Part shown: positions 17,625 to 26,529 of the stretch, piece after piece
How positions within the stretch are numbered: position 1 is the stretch's first letter
How the letters are laid out: each line of letters opens with the position of its first letter
NCBI RefSeq assembly: GCF_027213645.1
Contig: NZ_JAPWGL010000006.1
Location: 1 to 64,000 of the forward strand
Length of the DNA stretch: 64,000 bases
DNA from: Pedobacter rhodius
GTDB taxonomy: Bacteria; Bacteroidota; Bacteroidia; Sphingobacteriales; Sphingobacteriaceae
Direction of reading: 5' to 3'
Position numbers and translations under genes: made by a program
Notes under the pieces: model-generated
Seen by the model: the letters and a program-made list of their open reading frames with translations, nothing else
Database searches by the model: none
What the model was told of the DNA's origin: nothing

Positions 17625-17825
17625 ATGTACCGTTTAGATAGAACAGTATTTAAGGCCCAAACAGCAGAAGAGGCTTCAAAATCTCACGCAGAATATTATC
17701 GTACATTAACCTGGTAAGAAAGATTACGCATTGCAGACTATTTAAACAGTATCGCATACAATTACCCTGAAGCTAATCCACCAAAAATGGATAACTCTGT
17801 ATTTTCAGTTTGAAGCAGAAAGTAG
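17625..17825 (+). pseudogene. Small YRLDRTxFK-family protein, two in-frame stops
   Basis: One frame reads MYRLDRTVFKAQTAEEAS at the N-terminus, then YYRTLTW, a TAA stop (17715-17717), ERLRIADYLNSIAYNYPEANP, and MDNSVFSV followed by TGA (17811-17813), SRK and TAG. From memory this resembles a family of short Bacteroidota proteins with a DRTxFK ... LTWQERL ... DxxxFSxxSRK pattern. Restoring Gln (CAA) and Arg (CGA) at the two stops gives an uninterrupted 66-residue protein, so both stops look like C-to-T changes. Function unknown. Sequencing error or readthrough cannot be excluded. Confidence 0.6.
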
Positions 17826-17845
17826 GTTCGTTTTTTGATTAGCAA

Positions 17846-17877
17846 TCTTGATACTTGATACTAAAATCTTGAAACTA
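17846..17877 (+). repeat. TTGATACT-type tandem spacer
   Basis: CTTGATACTTGATACTAAAATCTTGAAACT lies immediately before the VOC-family gene. Similar arrays precede the cupin gene (38087-38114) and argE (43793-43829). Confidence 0.6.
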
Positions 17878-17882
17878 TTAAC

Positions 17883-18239
17883 ATGTTCAAAACTGCAGTT
17901 CCAATTTTAGCCTCCTTAAATACAGAAGAAACTGTAAAATTCTATACTGAAAAACTAGGTTTCACCTTTCATTCGGATTGGGATGGCTATCTGATTTTCA
18001 GCAGAGATGGAATGGATTTACATTTCTGGACTACTGACAATCCTGATTACCCGAAAAATACAGGTTGCTACATTAAAGTTACCGAGGTTGATAAACTTTA
18101 TGCAGAATATAAAGTACATAACATCATCCATCCTGAAGGCGCATTGAAAGATATGCCATGGGAAATGCGGCAGTTTTCAATTTTTTACAACAATGGAAAT
18201 ATTATCCATTTTGGAGAAGATATTTCGGAAACTTCATAA
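17883..18239 (+). CDS. VOC-superfamily protein (bleomycin-resistance/glyoxalase-like)
   Basis: A 118-residue single vicinal-oxygen-chelate domain pair, of the bleomycin-binding subgroup. AVPILASLNTEETVKFYTEKLGF is the typical first beta-alpha unit. DMPWEMRQFSIFYNNGNIIHFGE resembles the C-terminal segment of BlmA-like proteins, which bind a drug instead of catalysing a metal reaction. No metal-ligand set could be assigned with confidence. It reads alone; a TTGATACT array stands directly before the ATG. Confidence 0.8.
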   Translation: MFKTAVPILASLNTEETVKFYTEKLGFTFHSDWDGYLIFSRDGMDLHFWTTDNPDYPKNTGCYIKVTEVDKLYAEYKVHNIIHPEGALKDMPWEMRQFSIFYNNGNIIHFGEDISETS

Positions 18240-18382
18240 ACTGTAGTACAAAAACAACCTCAATTCGTGCATTGCGAAATATTATTTTAACCCATTACAG
18301 ATAAGTTTGAAAATAATGGATAAAAGTCTGTAAAATCCTGCATAATTAACCATAATTATTACAAAATACAGGCCTTATTCCC

Positions 18383-18414
18383 TTTGGTTTCAAAGCGATT
18401 AATAATTATATTTG
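18383..18414 (+). promoter_or_regulatory. Promoter of pdhB
   Basis: TTTG at 18383-18386, exactly 20 bases, then TATATTTG at 18407-18414. This is the best match to the Bacteroidota sigma-ABfr consensus in the window. It lies 21 bases before ATG 18436 and shows that the TTG-start extension from 18412 is not translated. Confidence 0.8.
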
Positions 18415-18435
18415 CCACCGTTATTAAAATTTACA

Positions 18436-19422
18436 ATGAGAGAAATCCAATTTAGAGAAGCACTACGCGAAGCTATGCAAGAAGAAATGCGTAAAGATGA
18501 CCGCGTTTTTTTATTAGGTGAAGAAGTAGCAGAATATAACGGAGCTTACAAAGTGAGTCAAGGTATGCTTGAAGAATTTGGAGCTAAACGCATTATCGAT
18601 ACGCCGATTGCAGAGTTAGGTTTCGCAGGTATTGCAACCGGTGCTGCAACAGCAGGCCTTATTCCAATTGTGGAATTCATGACTTTCAACTTCTCATTGG
18701 TAGCCATCGACCAGATTATTAATGGTGCTGCTAAAATTTTATCAATGAGCGGTGGTCAGTTCTCTTGCCCTATGGTTTTCCGCGGGCCAACCGGTAATGC
18801 TGGCCAGTTAGGTGCGCAACACTCTCAAAACTTCGAAAACTGGTATGCAAATACGCCGGGTTTAAAAGTCGTTGTTCCAGCAACACCTTATGATGCAAAA
18901 GGTTTATTAAAACAATCTATCCTGGATCCGGATCCGGTTATTTTCATGGAATCTGAAGTGATGTATGGTGATAAAGGCGATGTTCCTGCAGAAGAATATT
19001 ACATCGAAATAGGTAAAGCAAAGGTAACCAAAGAAGGTACTGATGTAACCATTGTAACTTTCGGTAAAATGTTAACCCGTGTGGTAAACCCTGCTGTAGA
19101 AGAATTAACCAAAGAAGGGATTAATGTGGAGGTTATTGATTTACGTACGGTTCGTCCTATCGATTATGCAACAATTATCGAGTCGGTTAAGAAAACAAAC
19201 CGTTTAGTCGTTGTTGAAGAAGCATGGCCATTGGCATCACTTTCAGGTGAAATTGCTTTTATGGTTCAAAAACAGGCTTTCGATTATTTAGATGCTCCGG
19301 TTCTGCGTATTACCTGTGCCGATGTTCCGCTTCCATATTCGCCAACTTTAATTGCGGCCAGCTTACCAAATGCTGAAAAAGTAATTAAAGCGGTTAAAGA
19401 AGTAATGTATGTTAAAAAATAA
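18436..19422 (+). CDS. pdhB: Pyruvate dehydrogenase E1 component, beta subunit
   Basis: A 328-residue transketolase-like E1 beta subunit that, with E1 alpha and ThDP, decarboxylates pyruvate and acetylates the E2 lipoyl group. MREIQFREALREAMQEEM and FLLGEEVAEYNGAYKVSQG are the N-terminal family signatures. DTPIAELGFAG holds the conserved Glu near ThDP, and VFRGPTGNAGQLGAQHSQ and PATPYDAKGLLK follow as expected. The alpha subunit gene is not in the window. It has a strong promoter and its own terminator, so it is a single-gene unit. A different, fused E1 lies at 56738-58714. Confidence 0.9.
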   Translation: MREIQFREALREAMQEEMRKDDRVFLLGEEVAEYNGAYKVSQGMLEEFGAKRIIDTPIAELGFAGIATGAATAGLIPIVEFMTFNFSLVAIDQIINGAAKILSMSGGQFSCPMVFRGPTGNAGQLGAQHSQNFENWYANTPGLKVVVPATPYDAKGLLKQSILDPDPVIFMESEVMYGDKGDVPAEEYYIEIGKAKVTKEGTDVTIVTFGKMLTRVVNPAVEELTKEGINVEVIDLRTVRPIDYATIIESVKKTNRLVVVEEAWPLASLSGEIAFMVQKQAFDYLDAPVLRITCADVPLPYSPTLIAASLPNAEKVIKAVKEVMYVKK

Positions 19423-19427
19423 AAAAT

Positions 19428-19461
19428 TGTCATTCTGAGCGTAGCGAAGAATCTCATTAGA
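19428..19461. repeat. Half palindromic repeat, GTCATTCTGAGC type
   Basis: TTGTCATTCTGAGCGTAGCGAAGAATCTC is one arm of the dispersed palindrome family. It lies right after the pdhB stop codon and is not followed by a matching second arm. Confidence 0.6.
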
Positions 19462-19464
19462 TAC

Positions 19465-19498
19465 AAATCCTCCAAAGCCATTTGGGGGATTTTTTTTG
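19465..19498 (+). terminator. Terminator after pdhB
   Basis: AAATCCTCCAAA, loop GCCA, TTTGGGGGATTT and a run of T. The stem contains one G-T pair. Confidence 0.75.
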
Positions 19499-19713
19499 CC
19501 TGATTTTTACCACCTAGGACACCTTAGAAGGCTTAAATGCTCTTATATGGTAAAATAATTAAAATCAATATTCAGTATTTTTTTATTTTAAAAAATTATC
19601 TTCATTTCTGTCTGGTTTATTTCACTGAAAACCTGTGTAAAAAACTCCAATTAGTTTTCTGCTCAAACCTTAAAATCGAATGATAATTTTTATCTTCCAC
19701 AAAATTGTGTTTT

Positions 19714-20291
19714 ATGTCAGAAAACTACCTAGCCAAAAAAACATTCGATAAAGAAGATTACACCTTAAGCGCACTTGCAAAAGCAGAATATGAAAACTGT
19801 AAATTCATTAACTGTAATTTTTTAAACTCCGATTTAAGTGGCTTAAAATTTCTCGGTTGTATATTTGTTTCATATAATTTAAGTTTAGCAACATTAACTA
19901 AAACATCGTTTAATGACATCAATTTTATCGGCTGCAAAATGCTTGGCCTTCGTTTTGAAAACTGTAATGACTTCGGCCTGTCTTTCAATTTCGACAACTG
20001 CAAATTAGATCATTCCTCATTTTATAAGTTGAAGCTTAAAAAAATCAGTTTTAAAAACGTGCAGCTGCACGAAGTTGATTTTTCGGAAGTGATTTGACCA
20101 ATTCGGTATTTGATAACTGTGATTTACTAAGCGCAACCTTCGATGGAACGATTTTAGAAAAAACCGATTTCAGAACAGCATACAATTATTCCATTGATCC
20201 GGATAATAACCGCATCAAAAAAGCAAGATTCTCCAAAGCTGGTTTAGCTGGTTTGCTACACAAATACGACATTCAAATCAGCGAACAATAA
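19714..20291 (+). pseudogene. Pentapeptide-repeat protein, frameshifted
   Basis: Two overlapping frames together encode one pentapeptide-repeat protein of about 192 residues. The first (ATG 19714) runs through A(D/N)LxF-like repeats such as CKFINCNFLNSDLSGLKF to VDFSEVI and stops at 20097. The second continues exactly from there: DLTNSVFDNCDLLSATFDG, then the family C-terminus RTAYNYSIDPDNNRIKKARF and LAGLLHKYDIQI. Inserting one base at 20089-20090 (GT to, for instance, GCT) joins them as E-A-D-L-T. The family folds as a right-handed quadrilateral helix; some members mimic DNA for gyrase. It is either a real single-base deletion or an assembly error. Confidence 0.75.
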
Positions 20292-20326
20292 TTTGCTTTT
20301 TTATTTTCATATCAATATTTGACGCT

Positions 20327-20695
20327 ATGGAAAAAACAGAACCTAAAACTATCGACGAATATATTGCGCTATTTCCTGCAAAAACACAGAAAATTTTACA
20401 GCAGGTTCGTGAAACTATTCATGAAGCCGTACCAAACGCAATAGAAGTGATTAGCTATAAAATGCCTGCATTTAAACAAAATGGTGTGCTGGTTTATTTC
20501 GCTGCTTATGAAAAACATATTGGTTTTTATCCGACCAGTTCAGGCATTGAAGCTTTTCGACATGAATTCACTGATTATAAATGGAGTAAGGGTGCTGTTC
20601 AATTTCCCATAAACCATCCAATGCCGCTGGATTTAATAACCAGAATTACCAAGTTTAAAGCCGGTATAGATTTGGAAAAAATTACGAAGAAATAA
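20327..20695 (+). CDS. DUF1801 (YdhG/iron-chaperone-like) protein
   Basis: A 122-residue cytoplasmic protein of the DUF1801 family, whose alpha/beta fold resembles frataxin-like iron chaperones. Signatures are TIDEYIALFPAKTQKILQQVR, AIEVISYKMPAF and HIGFYPTSSGIEAF, and the C-terminal KGAVQFPINHPMPLDLI. Family function is poorly tested. It reads alone, convergent with the minus-strand receptor gene. Confidence 0.82.
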   Translation: MEKTEPKTIDEYIALFPAKTQKILQQVRETIHEAVPNAIEVISYKMPAFKQNGVLVYFAAYEKHIGFYPTSSGIEAFRHEFTDYKWSKGAVQFPINHPMPLDLITRITKFKAGIDLEKITKK

Positions 20696-20773
20696 AAGCA
20701 TTTTCGCTTAAATGCTTATGTAGCCTTCTAAATTGAATGGGTTGTTAAAGCTTTAAAAATTTTCCCTGCCATT

Positions 20774-23554
20774 TTAAAATCTAAAGAAAGTGTCTTTCCC
20801 ACCCACTTTTCCGCCAAAATTTTGAATGTTATAAGTGAAAGTTAATAGTGCATACCGGCCCAAATTATTATATCGAGTATCGCGTATTGAGTTCTCGGTA
20901 ATGGATACATATCGTCTTATATTTGTATTGAGTATATCATTTACAGAAAATTTGAGTTGTGCCCTGTCATTTTTCATGAAAAGATACGTAAGACTGGCAT
21001 TCCAGATTTGGATTTTGTTATTAAATCCAGCAACGGTTTGTGTGTTGTAATTGATACGATAAGTTGTTTCCCAAACCAGTTTTTTCGGTAAACGTAAAAT
21101 AAGCTCACTATCGCTTAAATGGGTAAAATAATTTATGTTAGTGAAATAACTATCGTCATACCGACTATTATTTATTCCCAAATTATAGCGGGTTGATATT
21201 TCCAGCTTGTCGTTAAGGTTAATTTTACCACTAACACTCGGACTAAAGTTTAAAATCTTTGCATAACTGCGAACATCATTTACCTGAACAAGATTACGGG
21301 TAAAATTTGTATAGAAACCTGTACCTAAAGTTATTTGCCTTTTATCCTTTTTTATATCCTTGCTGAAATTTAACCCGGCGTTCAATCTTATAATTCCATC
21401 CACATTTATCGGTGTTGATGTTTGTAATCCATTTGATGAAATTATTCTTGACATTATCACCGCGTTGTTATCAATACTGGCATTACCGTAAGCATTATAG
21501 TTTAAGGTATGTTCTACATCGTACTTATAAAGGTTTAAATAAACCTGATGCGTTTTGGTAGGCAACAAATTCGGGTTTCCATTTTGAACATATAAAGGAT
21601 TGGTATTATTGGCTACAGGCTGAATATAACTTAAATCAGGCTCCCGGAAGCTCGGCGTATAATCAATGCTGAAATCTTTATAACGAATGTTCGCAGATGG
21701 CGCGAAGAAGGTAAAATTCTGACCAAATGATGGAAAGCTTGTAAAGCTGTTTTCTAAATTTATTGTGTTAAAAACCAATCCTGGCTGTATGGTAAGAAAC
21801 TTATTTGCCTTCCATTTTAGCGATGCACGGTTATTGGTTTTATAGCCTTCCTGATTTACCGTTTGGGAAAGTGTTGACACTGCAATATCATAGGCCTGAT
21901 TTGTGGGGTCTTTATAAAAGGTTGCCAGAGCATTCTCGTTATCCAGGTAATTTGCATTTGTTGCGACGGTTAAACTCAGTTTTTTTGAAAGTGTCCGGGT
22001 GAAGTTTACGCTTAGGTAAACACCCTGATTTTTAATGTTATTGTCTCTTAACTGGTCTAATATCTGAGTCGAATTAGGATTATAAAAATTACTAATTGTA
22101 TTGTTATAGTAGTCGACAAAATTATCCTTTTTGGTTAAGTTTAAGGTCGTATTTAAACTGCCTCTATTTTTTCTGAAATCTCTCCAATAATTTGTAGAAA
22201 GCTGGTATTCGAAGTTATCTCCAATGGTTCTTGATTGATTATAGCCATTATTTAATTCAATTTCATTTACATTGCGTGTTCTGGTAAGCAGTAAACCATT
22301 ATTTCTTGTGCTGTTAATGGTTACCGAAGGTGAGATAGTAAGTTCATTCAGACTATCTAACTTAAAATTTCCCCGGCCACCCAAATTATGACTATATATT
22401 TTATTTAGTTGATTTTGATTTGTAGATGACAGTAAATCTCCGGTTCCAAGACTTTGTCTGCTATCGCTAAGCGTAATGTTTTCCTGGTCGCTTAAACCAA
22501 AGAAATACTTTAAGTTTAGTTTAGCACCTTTTTTGGTTAAAGTATTAAAATTTAAACCTCCGCCGGCCGATTTCTGAATGCCGCTAGCGGCGCCACCGAA
22601 ACTGATGCCATTAAGTGCGTAACCACCATCACTATTAACCATCATCGAATTCACGCCGGTTCTTTGCATACCGCCGATCCTCATAATATCGCTTATCGAG
22701 AATCCAGGTTTGTTTACATTATTTCCATAACCCAAAATGCTTACCTGAGTAGTATCTCTAAAGAAATTCATAATTCCACCGGCCTCAAAGCGGCCATTTG
22801 GAATTCCACCGCCACCGTATAGTTTGCCAAAAGCACCTTGCTTAATGGCTTTTTTTAGTTTCAGGTTAATTACCTGAGGCGTGTTAACGGCAAGTAAATC
22901 AGGATCGGCGCGTTTTGCTTCTTTATCATCCATCACCTGTATTTTATCAATAATATTGGCAGGCAAATTCTTCGTCGCTATTTGTTGGTCGCCGCCAAAG
23001 AATTCTTTTCCATCGACCAATATTTTGCTTACCGTTTTGCCGTTAACCTGAATCGAACCGTCGGCAGCAATGGCTACTCCCGGTAATTTTTTCAATAAAT
23101 CTTCTACCACGGCCGATGGCAGGGTTTTAAAAGATTCGGCGTTAAATTCTATCGTATCTTTCCGAACAATAACCGGAGGCCGTTCAGCTACAATGTTAAC
23201 TTCATTTAAATCATTGGCCCTGGTAGAGAGATATATGGAACCTAAATTTATTGAAGGATTTGCTGCCGTTAATTCCACTTCTTTACGGTGGGTTGCATAT
23301 TGCCAGGCTGTAATAACCAATCTGTATTTTATGCCTGTTTGCAGGTTATTGATTTTGAAAATGCCTTTATCATCCGATAATTTATAGGTTATTAATACGC
23401 TATCGCCAGCTTTATACACTGAAACAGTTGAGTAATTTAAGGTGGTTTTATGATTGGCGCTATCGGCTAATATACCCGTAATACTGCCGCTTTTCTGAGC
23501 GAATATTACAATTGAAATCAGTAAAAAAGATAGGGATAATAATAGTCTCTTCAT
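20774..23554 (-). CDS. TonB-dependent-receptor-like outer membrane beta-barrel protein
   Basis: A 926-residue outer membrane protein. It has a signal peptide (about residues 1-20), a carboxypeptidase-regulatory-like domain (GSITGILADSANHKTTLNYS onward), a plug-like segment (VEDLLKKLPGVAIAADGSIQ, VNGKTVSKILVDGKEFFGGD), then a long barrel region of the OMP_b-brl_3 type ending in an aromatic Phe. This is the large Bacteroidota group related to TonB receptors that lacks an obvious ligand. There is no SusD partner beside it, so polysaccharide import is not supported. A terminator-separated upstream gene reads the same way. Confidence 0.85.
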   Translation of the reverse strand: MKRLLLSLSFLLISIVIFAQKSGSITGILADSANHKTTLNYSTVSVYKAGDSVLITYKLSDDKGIFKINNLQTGIKYRLVITAWQYATHRKEVELTAANPSINLGSIYLSTRANDLNEVNIVAERPPVIVRKDTIEFNAESFKTLPSAVVEDLLKKLPGVAIAADGSIQVNGKTVSKILVDGKEFFGGDQQIATKNLPANIIDKIQVMDDKEAKRADPDLLAVNTPQVINLKLKKAIKQGAFGKLYGGGGIPNGRFEAGGIMNFFRDTTQVSILGYGNNVNKPGFSISDIMRIGGMQRTGVNSMMVNSDGGYALNGISFGGAASGIQKSAGGGLNFNTLTKKGAKLNLKYFFGLSDQENITLSDSRQSLGTGDLLSSTNQNQLNKIYSHNLGGRGNFKLDSLNELTISPSVTINSTRNNGLLLTRTRNVNEIELNNGYNQSRTIGDNFEYQLSTNYWRDFRKNRGSLNTTLNLTKKDNFVDYYNNTISNFYNPNSTQILDQLRDNNIKNQGVYLSVNFTRTLSKKLSLTVATNANYLDNENALATFYKDPTNQAYDIAVSTLSQTVNQEGYKTNNRASLKWKANKFLTIQPGLVFNTINLENSFTSFPSFGQNFTFFAPSANIRYKDFSIDYTPSFREPDLSYIQPVANNTNPLYVQNGNPNLLPTKTHQVYLNLYKYDVEHTLNYNAYGNASIDNNAVIMSRIISSNGLQTSTPINVDGIIRLNAGLNFSKDIKKDKRQITLGTGFYTNFTRNLVQVNDVRSYAKILNFSPSVSGKINLNDKLEISTRYNLGINNSRYDDSYFTNINYFTHLSDSELILRLPKKLVWETTYRINYNTQTVAGFNNKIQIWNASLTYLFMKNDRAQLKFSVNDILNTNIRRYVSITENSIRDTRYNNLGRYALLTFTYNIQNFGGKVGGKDTFFRF

Positions 23555-23835
23555 ATTAAGTTTGTTAGGCCTGCAATTGTATTATTTGGTTTAGTTATTT
23601 TTTTAAAAAAGTGACGAAAGCTTTAAAAAATGTGATAGGTTAAAAACAATCCCTAATTACTTTCAAGACAAACTTTAATTTAAAATGTTGCATCAGTCAG
23701 AAATCAACTAAATTTTTAGGTGAAAATAGCTTGTCGGAAATGTATTTGCAAGTACAAAACAAGAAAATTACAATTGGAACTAAAAAACTCCTCTTCAGCC
23801 CGCTGAAGAGGAGTTAATGTTTTAAAAGATTACAA
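23555..23835. other. Upstream gap of the OMP gene
   Basis: A 281-base gap containing the terminator of the upstream minus-strand gene. No clear promoter motif for the receptor gene was found. Confidence 0.4.
23786..23815 (-). terminator. Terminator of the DUF5694-like gene
   Basis: AACTCCTCTTCAGC pairs with GCTGAAGAGGAGTT; on the minus strand the stem is followed by a T run. It lies 21 bases past the stop codon of the gene at 23836. Confidence 0.8.
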
Positions 23836-24912
23836 CTAGTGCAAATCGTTATAGTTTACAATTTTAACATCCGGATTTTTTGCTAAAATTTCTTCCATCC
23901 AAACGGCGTGTGCTGCGCCAACACCAACAATAACCCGCTTTGCTTTTCTTGCATTTGCCTGCTCCACGATATTTTTGCACATGCCTTCATTTCTCAGCAT
24001 CCACTGTGCTACCATTTGTTTTACGGCTTCAGTTGGGAAACCGGCATATCCATAAAATTTACGGCCGCCATAAAAATTCCATGCTTCAATTAAGGCTCCG
24101 TATTTGGCCGTATTCATTCCTGCATATTCATCTGTATTAAATTGTTTGGCTTCTTCCGGATCATACTTCCAATATTTACGAATTGCTGCCATTGTCTGCC
24201 CTTCTGCAGACAGGGAATCTGCTTTGCCTTTAGCTGCTAAAATGTTAAATAAAGAATCTGTTTTAGCCCAGGCAATGCTCCAGGGCTTATCATAAGTCTG
24301 ACAATCCATATTATAGATTTGATTTTGACCAAGCTGATAAATTAAGGGAAAATATATCTTATTGTATTCGCTTCCTGGTCTGATAACACCTATTTTCTTT
24401 AATGAATCTGAACTTCCAAACATTTTGGCGTATTCCGCTTTTTCTTCCTGACCAAATTTATCTTTCATGTAATTTTCCAGTACGAACATTTGATAATCAA
24501 AATTTCCCCGATCCCATTTTTTAGCGTATTCTACTGCTAAATTCATTCTGGTTTTGTGGTAATATGGAAATGATGCTAAAGCCTTTTGGTTCTTCCTGAT
24601 TAGAGCTGAGCTGTTTTTATGGGTTTCCGGATTTAGCCTGTTAATGTAATCGACCTTGTTTTTAAAGGCTTTTTTTGCCCAGTTATCATCTTCCAGCCTG
24701 GCGTAATCTTCTGCAGGTAAATATTCGCCGAAGACCATATCGGGCTTAAAGTTTTTTAGCTTGTCGATAACTGCCTGAAAATTTTGTTTTGATTTCGAAT
24801 TGTCGTGGCTCGAGGCAACGATTACAATTTCGATTTGATTTTGAGCATTAGTTTTTACCGCAAGGGCGATTAAAATAAAAAATGCGAGGCTTAGTTTTTG
24901 TATGGCTTTCAT
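23836..24912 (-). CDS. Exported DUF5694-like protein
   Basis: A 358-residue protein with a signal peptide (MKAIQKLSLAFFILIALAVKTNA). IEIVIVASSHDNSKSKQNFQ at the start of the mature part and FKPDMVFGEYLPAED next to it resemble the H-and-E motifs of the TraB/erythromycin-esterase-like folds, to which DUF5694 is related. A late RVIVGVGAAHAVWMEEIL segment supplies a second His, as in that group. Substrate unknown. The assignment to DUF5694 is from memory of the pattern; the TraB-like fold is inference. Confidence 0.65.
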   Translation of the reverse strand: MKAIQKLSLAFFILIALAVKTNAQNQIEIVIVASSHDNSKSKQNFQAVIDKLKNFKPDMVFGEYLPAEDYARLEDDNWAKKAFKNKVDYINRLNPETHKNSSALIRKNQKALASFPYYHKTRMNLAVEYAKKWDRGNFDYQMFVLENYMKDKFGQEEKAEYAKMFGSSDSLKKIGVIRPGSEYNKIYFPLIYQLGQNQIYNMDCQTYDKPWSIAWAKTDSLFNILAAKGKADSLSAEGQTMAAIRKYWKYDPEEAKQFNTDEYAGMNTAKYGALIEAWNFYGGRKFYGYAGFPTEAVKQMVAQWMLRNEGMCKNIVEQANARKAKRVIVGVGAAHAVWMEEILAKNPDVKIVNYNDLH

Positions 24913-25088
24913 AATGAATCTTGTTTTTGATTTGTTGATTCAAAGATGCTGAGACGATGTAAATGGCTATATTTAATTATCCGAAAGGGTTAAAATATTA
25001 TCCCAACTGATTTATTAAGGAATAATTGCCTTCATCAGGTAAACCGAGGTGTTTGCATACAATTTTGAGGTTTTCATCCTGAAATTGC

Positions 25089-26228
25089 CTATTCCATTAT
25101 TTTTTTATTAAAAGAAACTATGAGTTTAAACAAATTCTGATATGCTGTAAGTGGAAGTGTATCAGGCTTATCAAAAGTGTCATGATAGGCAGTAATTCCG
25201 CCCTGAGTGTACATGAAGAATGCCGGAACGCCTTTTTCCGTGAAGAAATAATGATCGCTGTTTGCAGCTTTTCCCCTTGAATTGATTTTTGAAATCAATT
25301 TTTGTTCTGCATTAATTTTATTTAGGACGGCAAATGCTTTCGGGTAAACACTGGCGTTAACAACGGTCATTCCGCTTTCACCGGTACCTACCAAATCGAG
25401 ATTGATCAGTAATTTAATTTTGCTCAACGAAACCAACGGATTTTCTACAAAATATTTAGAACCAATCAAACCGGCCTCTTCACCTGCAAAACAAATAAAA
25501 CCGACTGAACAGGGCTGCGGATTGGCCGCATAGTACTGCGCCAGGCTTAATAACGTTGCAACACCTGCGGCATTATCATTTGCACCCGGAAAGTAGGTAT
25601 CGGCACCCATACCGCCTAGATGATCATAGTGAGCGGTTATCATTAATATAGAATCAGGATATTTAGTCCCTTTTACGATGCCACAAATGTTTGATGCTTT
25701 GAAACTGTTAATAAATTTACTTTCAATAGCAACATTAATTGTTTTGGGTATTTCGGTAAAGGTCTTTTTATTTATTTCAATTTTCGTTACGCCGGAAACT
25801 TCGGAAGCAACCGACCAGGTTAATTTATCTTTTAAAATTAACTGAAGGTCTTGACCGCCTGTATAGTTAGCAGAATCTATTTTGTCGAGTTTTACATTCT
25901 TTTTTAACGATGGACTTTCGTTGTTGACGATAAAATCTTTACCCGGAACCAGTTTCTTTCTGTTAATTTCTACCAGCATTTTACCAGGAAAGGTATTTAC
26001 AGGGTAATTAAATGTTTGTTTATAGTTTTCGCCAACAGGTGACAAACCCAATCTCTTGTATTCAGAAGATATAAAATCAGCAGCTTTCGCCATACCCTCT
26101 TTTGTATAGCCTCTTCCCCAAAATGTTTTGGAGGTTAAGGTATTTACCATTTTTCGAACGTAAGTTGAGTCTTGTGCGAAGCAAAAAGAGCTGGAGAAAA
26201 CAATATATAACATCAACAAATTTTTCAT
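25089..26228 (-). CDS. Exported M28-family zinc peptidase
   Basis: A 379-residue periplasmic aminopeptidase-like enzyme with a signal peptide (MKNLLMLYIVFSSSFCFAQ). The five zinc ligands of family M28 can be followed: TAHYDHLGG (His, Asp), GANDNAAGV (Asp), CFAGEEAGLIGS (catalytic Glu and ligand Glu), NLDLVGTGE (Asp) and NSDHYFF (His). There is no PA insert motif as clear as in the larger M28 gene at 60911. It reads alone. Confidence 0.88.
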   Translation of the reverse strand: MKNLLMLYIVFSSSFCFAQDSTYVRKMVNTLTSKTFWGRGYTKEGMAKAADFISSEYKRLGLSPVGENYKQTFNYPVNTFPGKMLVEINRKKLVPGKDFIVNNESPSLKKNVKLDKIDSANYTGGQDLQLILKDKLTWSVASEVSGVTKIEINKKTFTEIPKTINVAIESKFINSFKASNICGIVKGTKYPDSILMITAHYDHLGGMGADTYFPGANDNAAGVATLLSLAQYYAANPQPCSVGFICFAGEEAGLIGSKYFVENPLVSLSKIKLLINLDLVGTGESGMTVVNASVYPKAFAVLNKINAEQKLISKINSRGKAANSDHYFFTEKGVPAFFMYTQGGITAYHDTFDKPDTLPLTAYQNLFKLIVSFNKKIME

Positions 26229-26529
26229 GGCTGTAATTTAAAAATGTTGAATTGATTTTTATAGATTTTTAATTCTAATCCCTGGACTATGGGGACACAG
26301 GCCGTGAGATAAAAGATCTATGAGGGCAGATTTTGCAATAAACGATTGAATCGTTTGACTATTTATGCACCCGTTAAAAACGAGTGCAAGCTTTATAAAA
26401 TTAATGATAATAACAGGAGGTTGTCATCTGATAGAAAGACAGGATTAACTGAAAATAATAATCCACAAAATGCTCGATGAATAGCAATTACAGCTATTAA
26501 ATATCAACCATTAACGATAAAATAATGCT
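26229..26529. other. Gap after the iron-uptake operon
   Basis: A 301-base gap. It holds two adjacent hairpins (26341-26388). A stretch TTTTTAATTCTAATCC near 26265 resembles half of the palindromes upstream of the receptor at 34408. No ORF of note. Confidence 0.45.
26341..26388 (-). terminator. Double hairpin, possible terminator of the receptor operon
   Basis: AACGATTGAATCGTT (26341-26355) and TGCACCCGTTAAA-AACGAGTGCA (26366-26388) are both near-perfect inverted repeats, placed about 150 bases after the DUF6607 stop codon. The T run is weak, so a terminator role is only likely. Confidence 0.4.

Noticed and set aside
20774..23554. SusC-type glycan importer
   Set aside because: No SusD partner gene or glycan enzymes lie beside it, so only a general outer-membrane barrel is supported.
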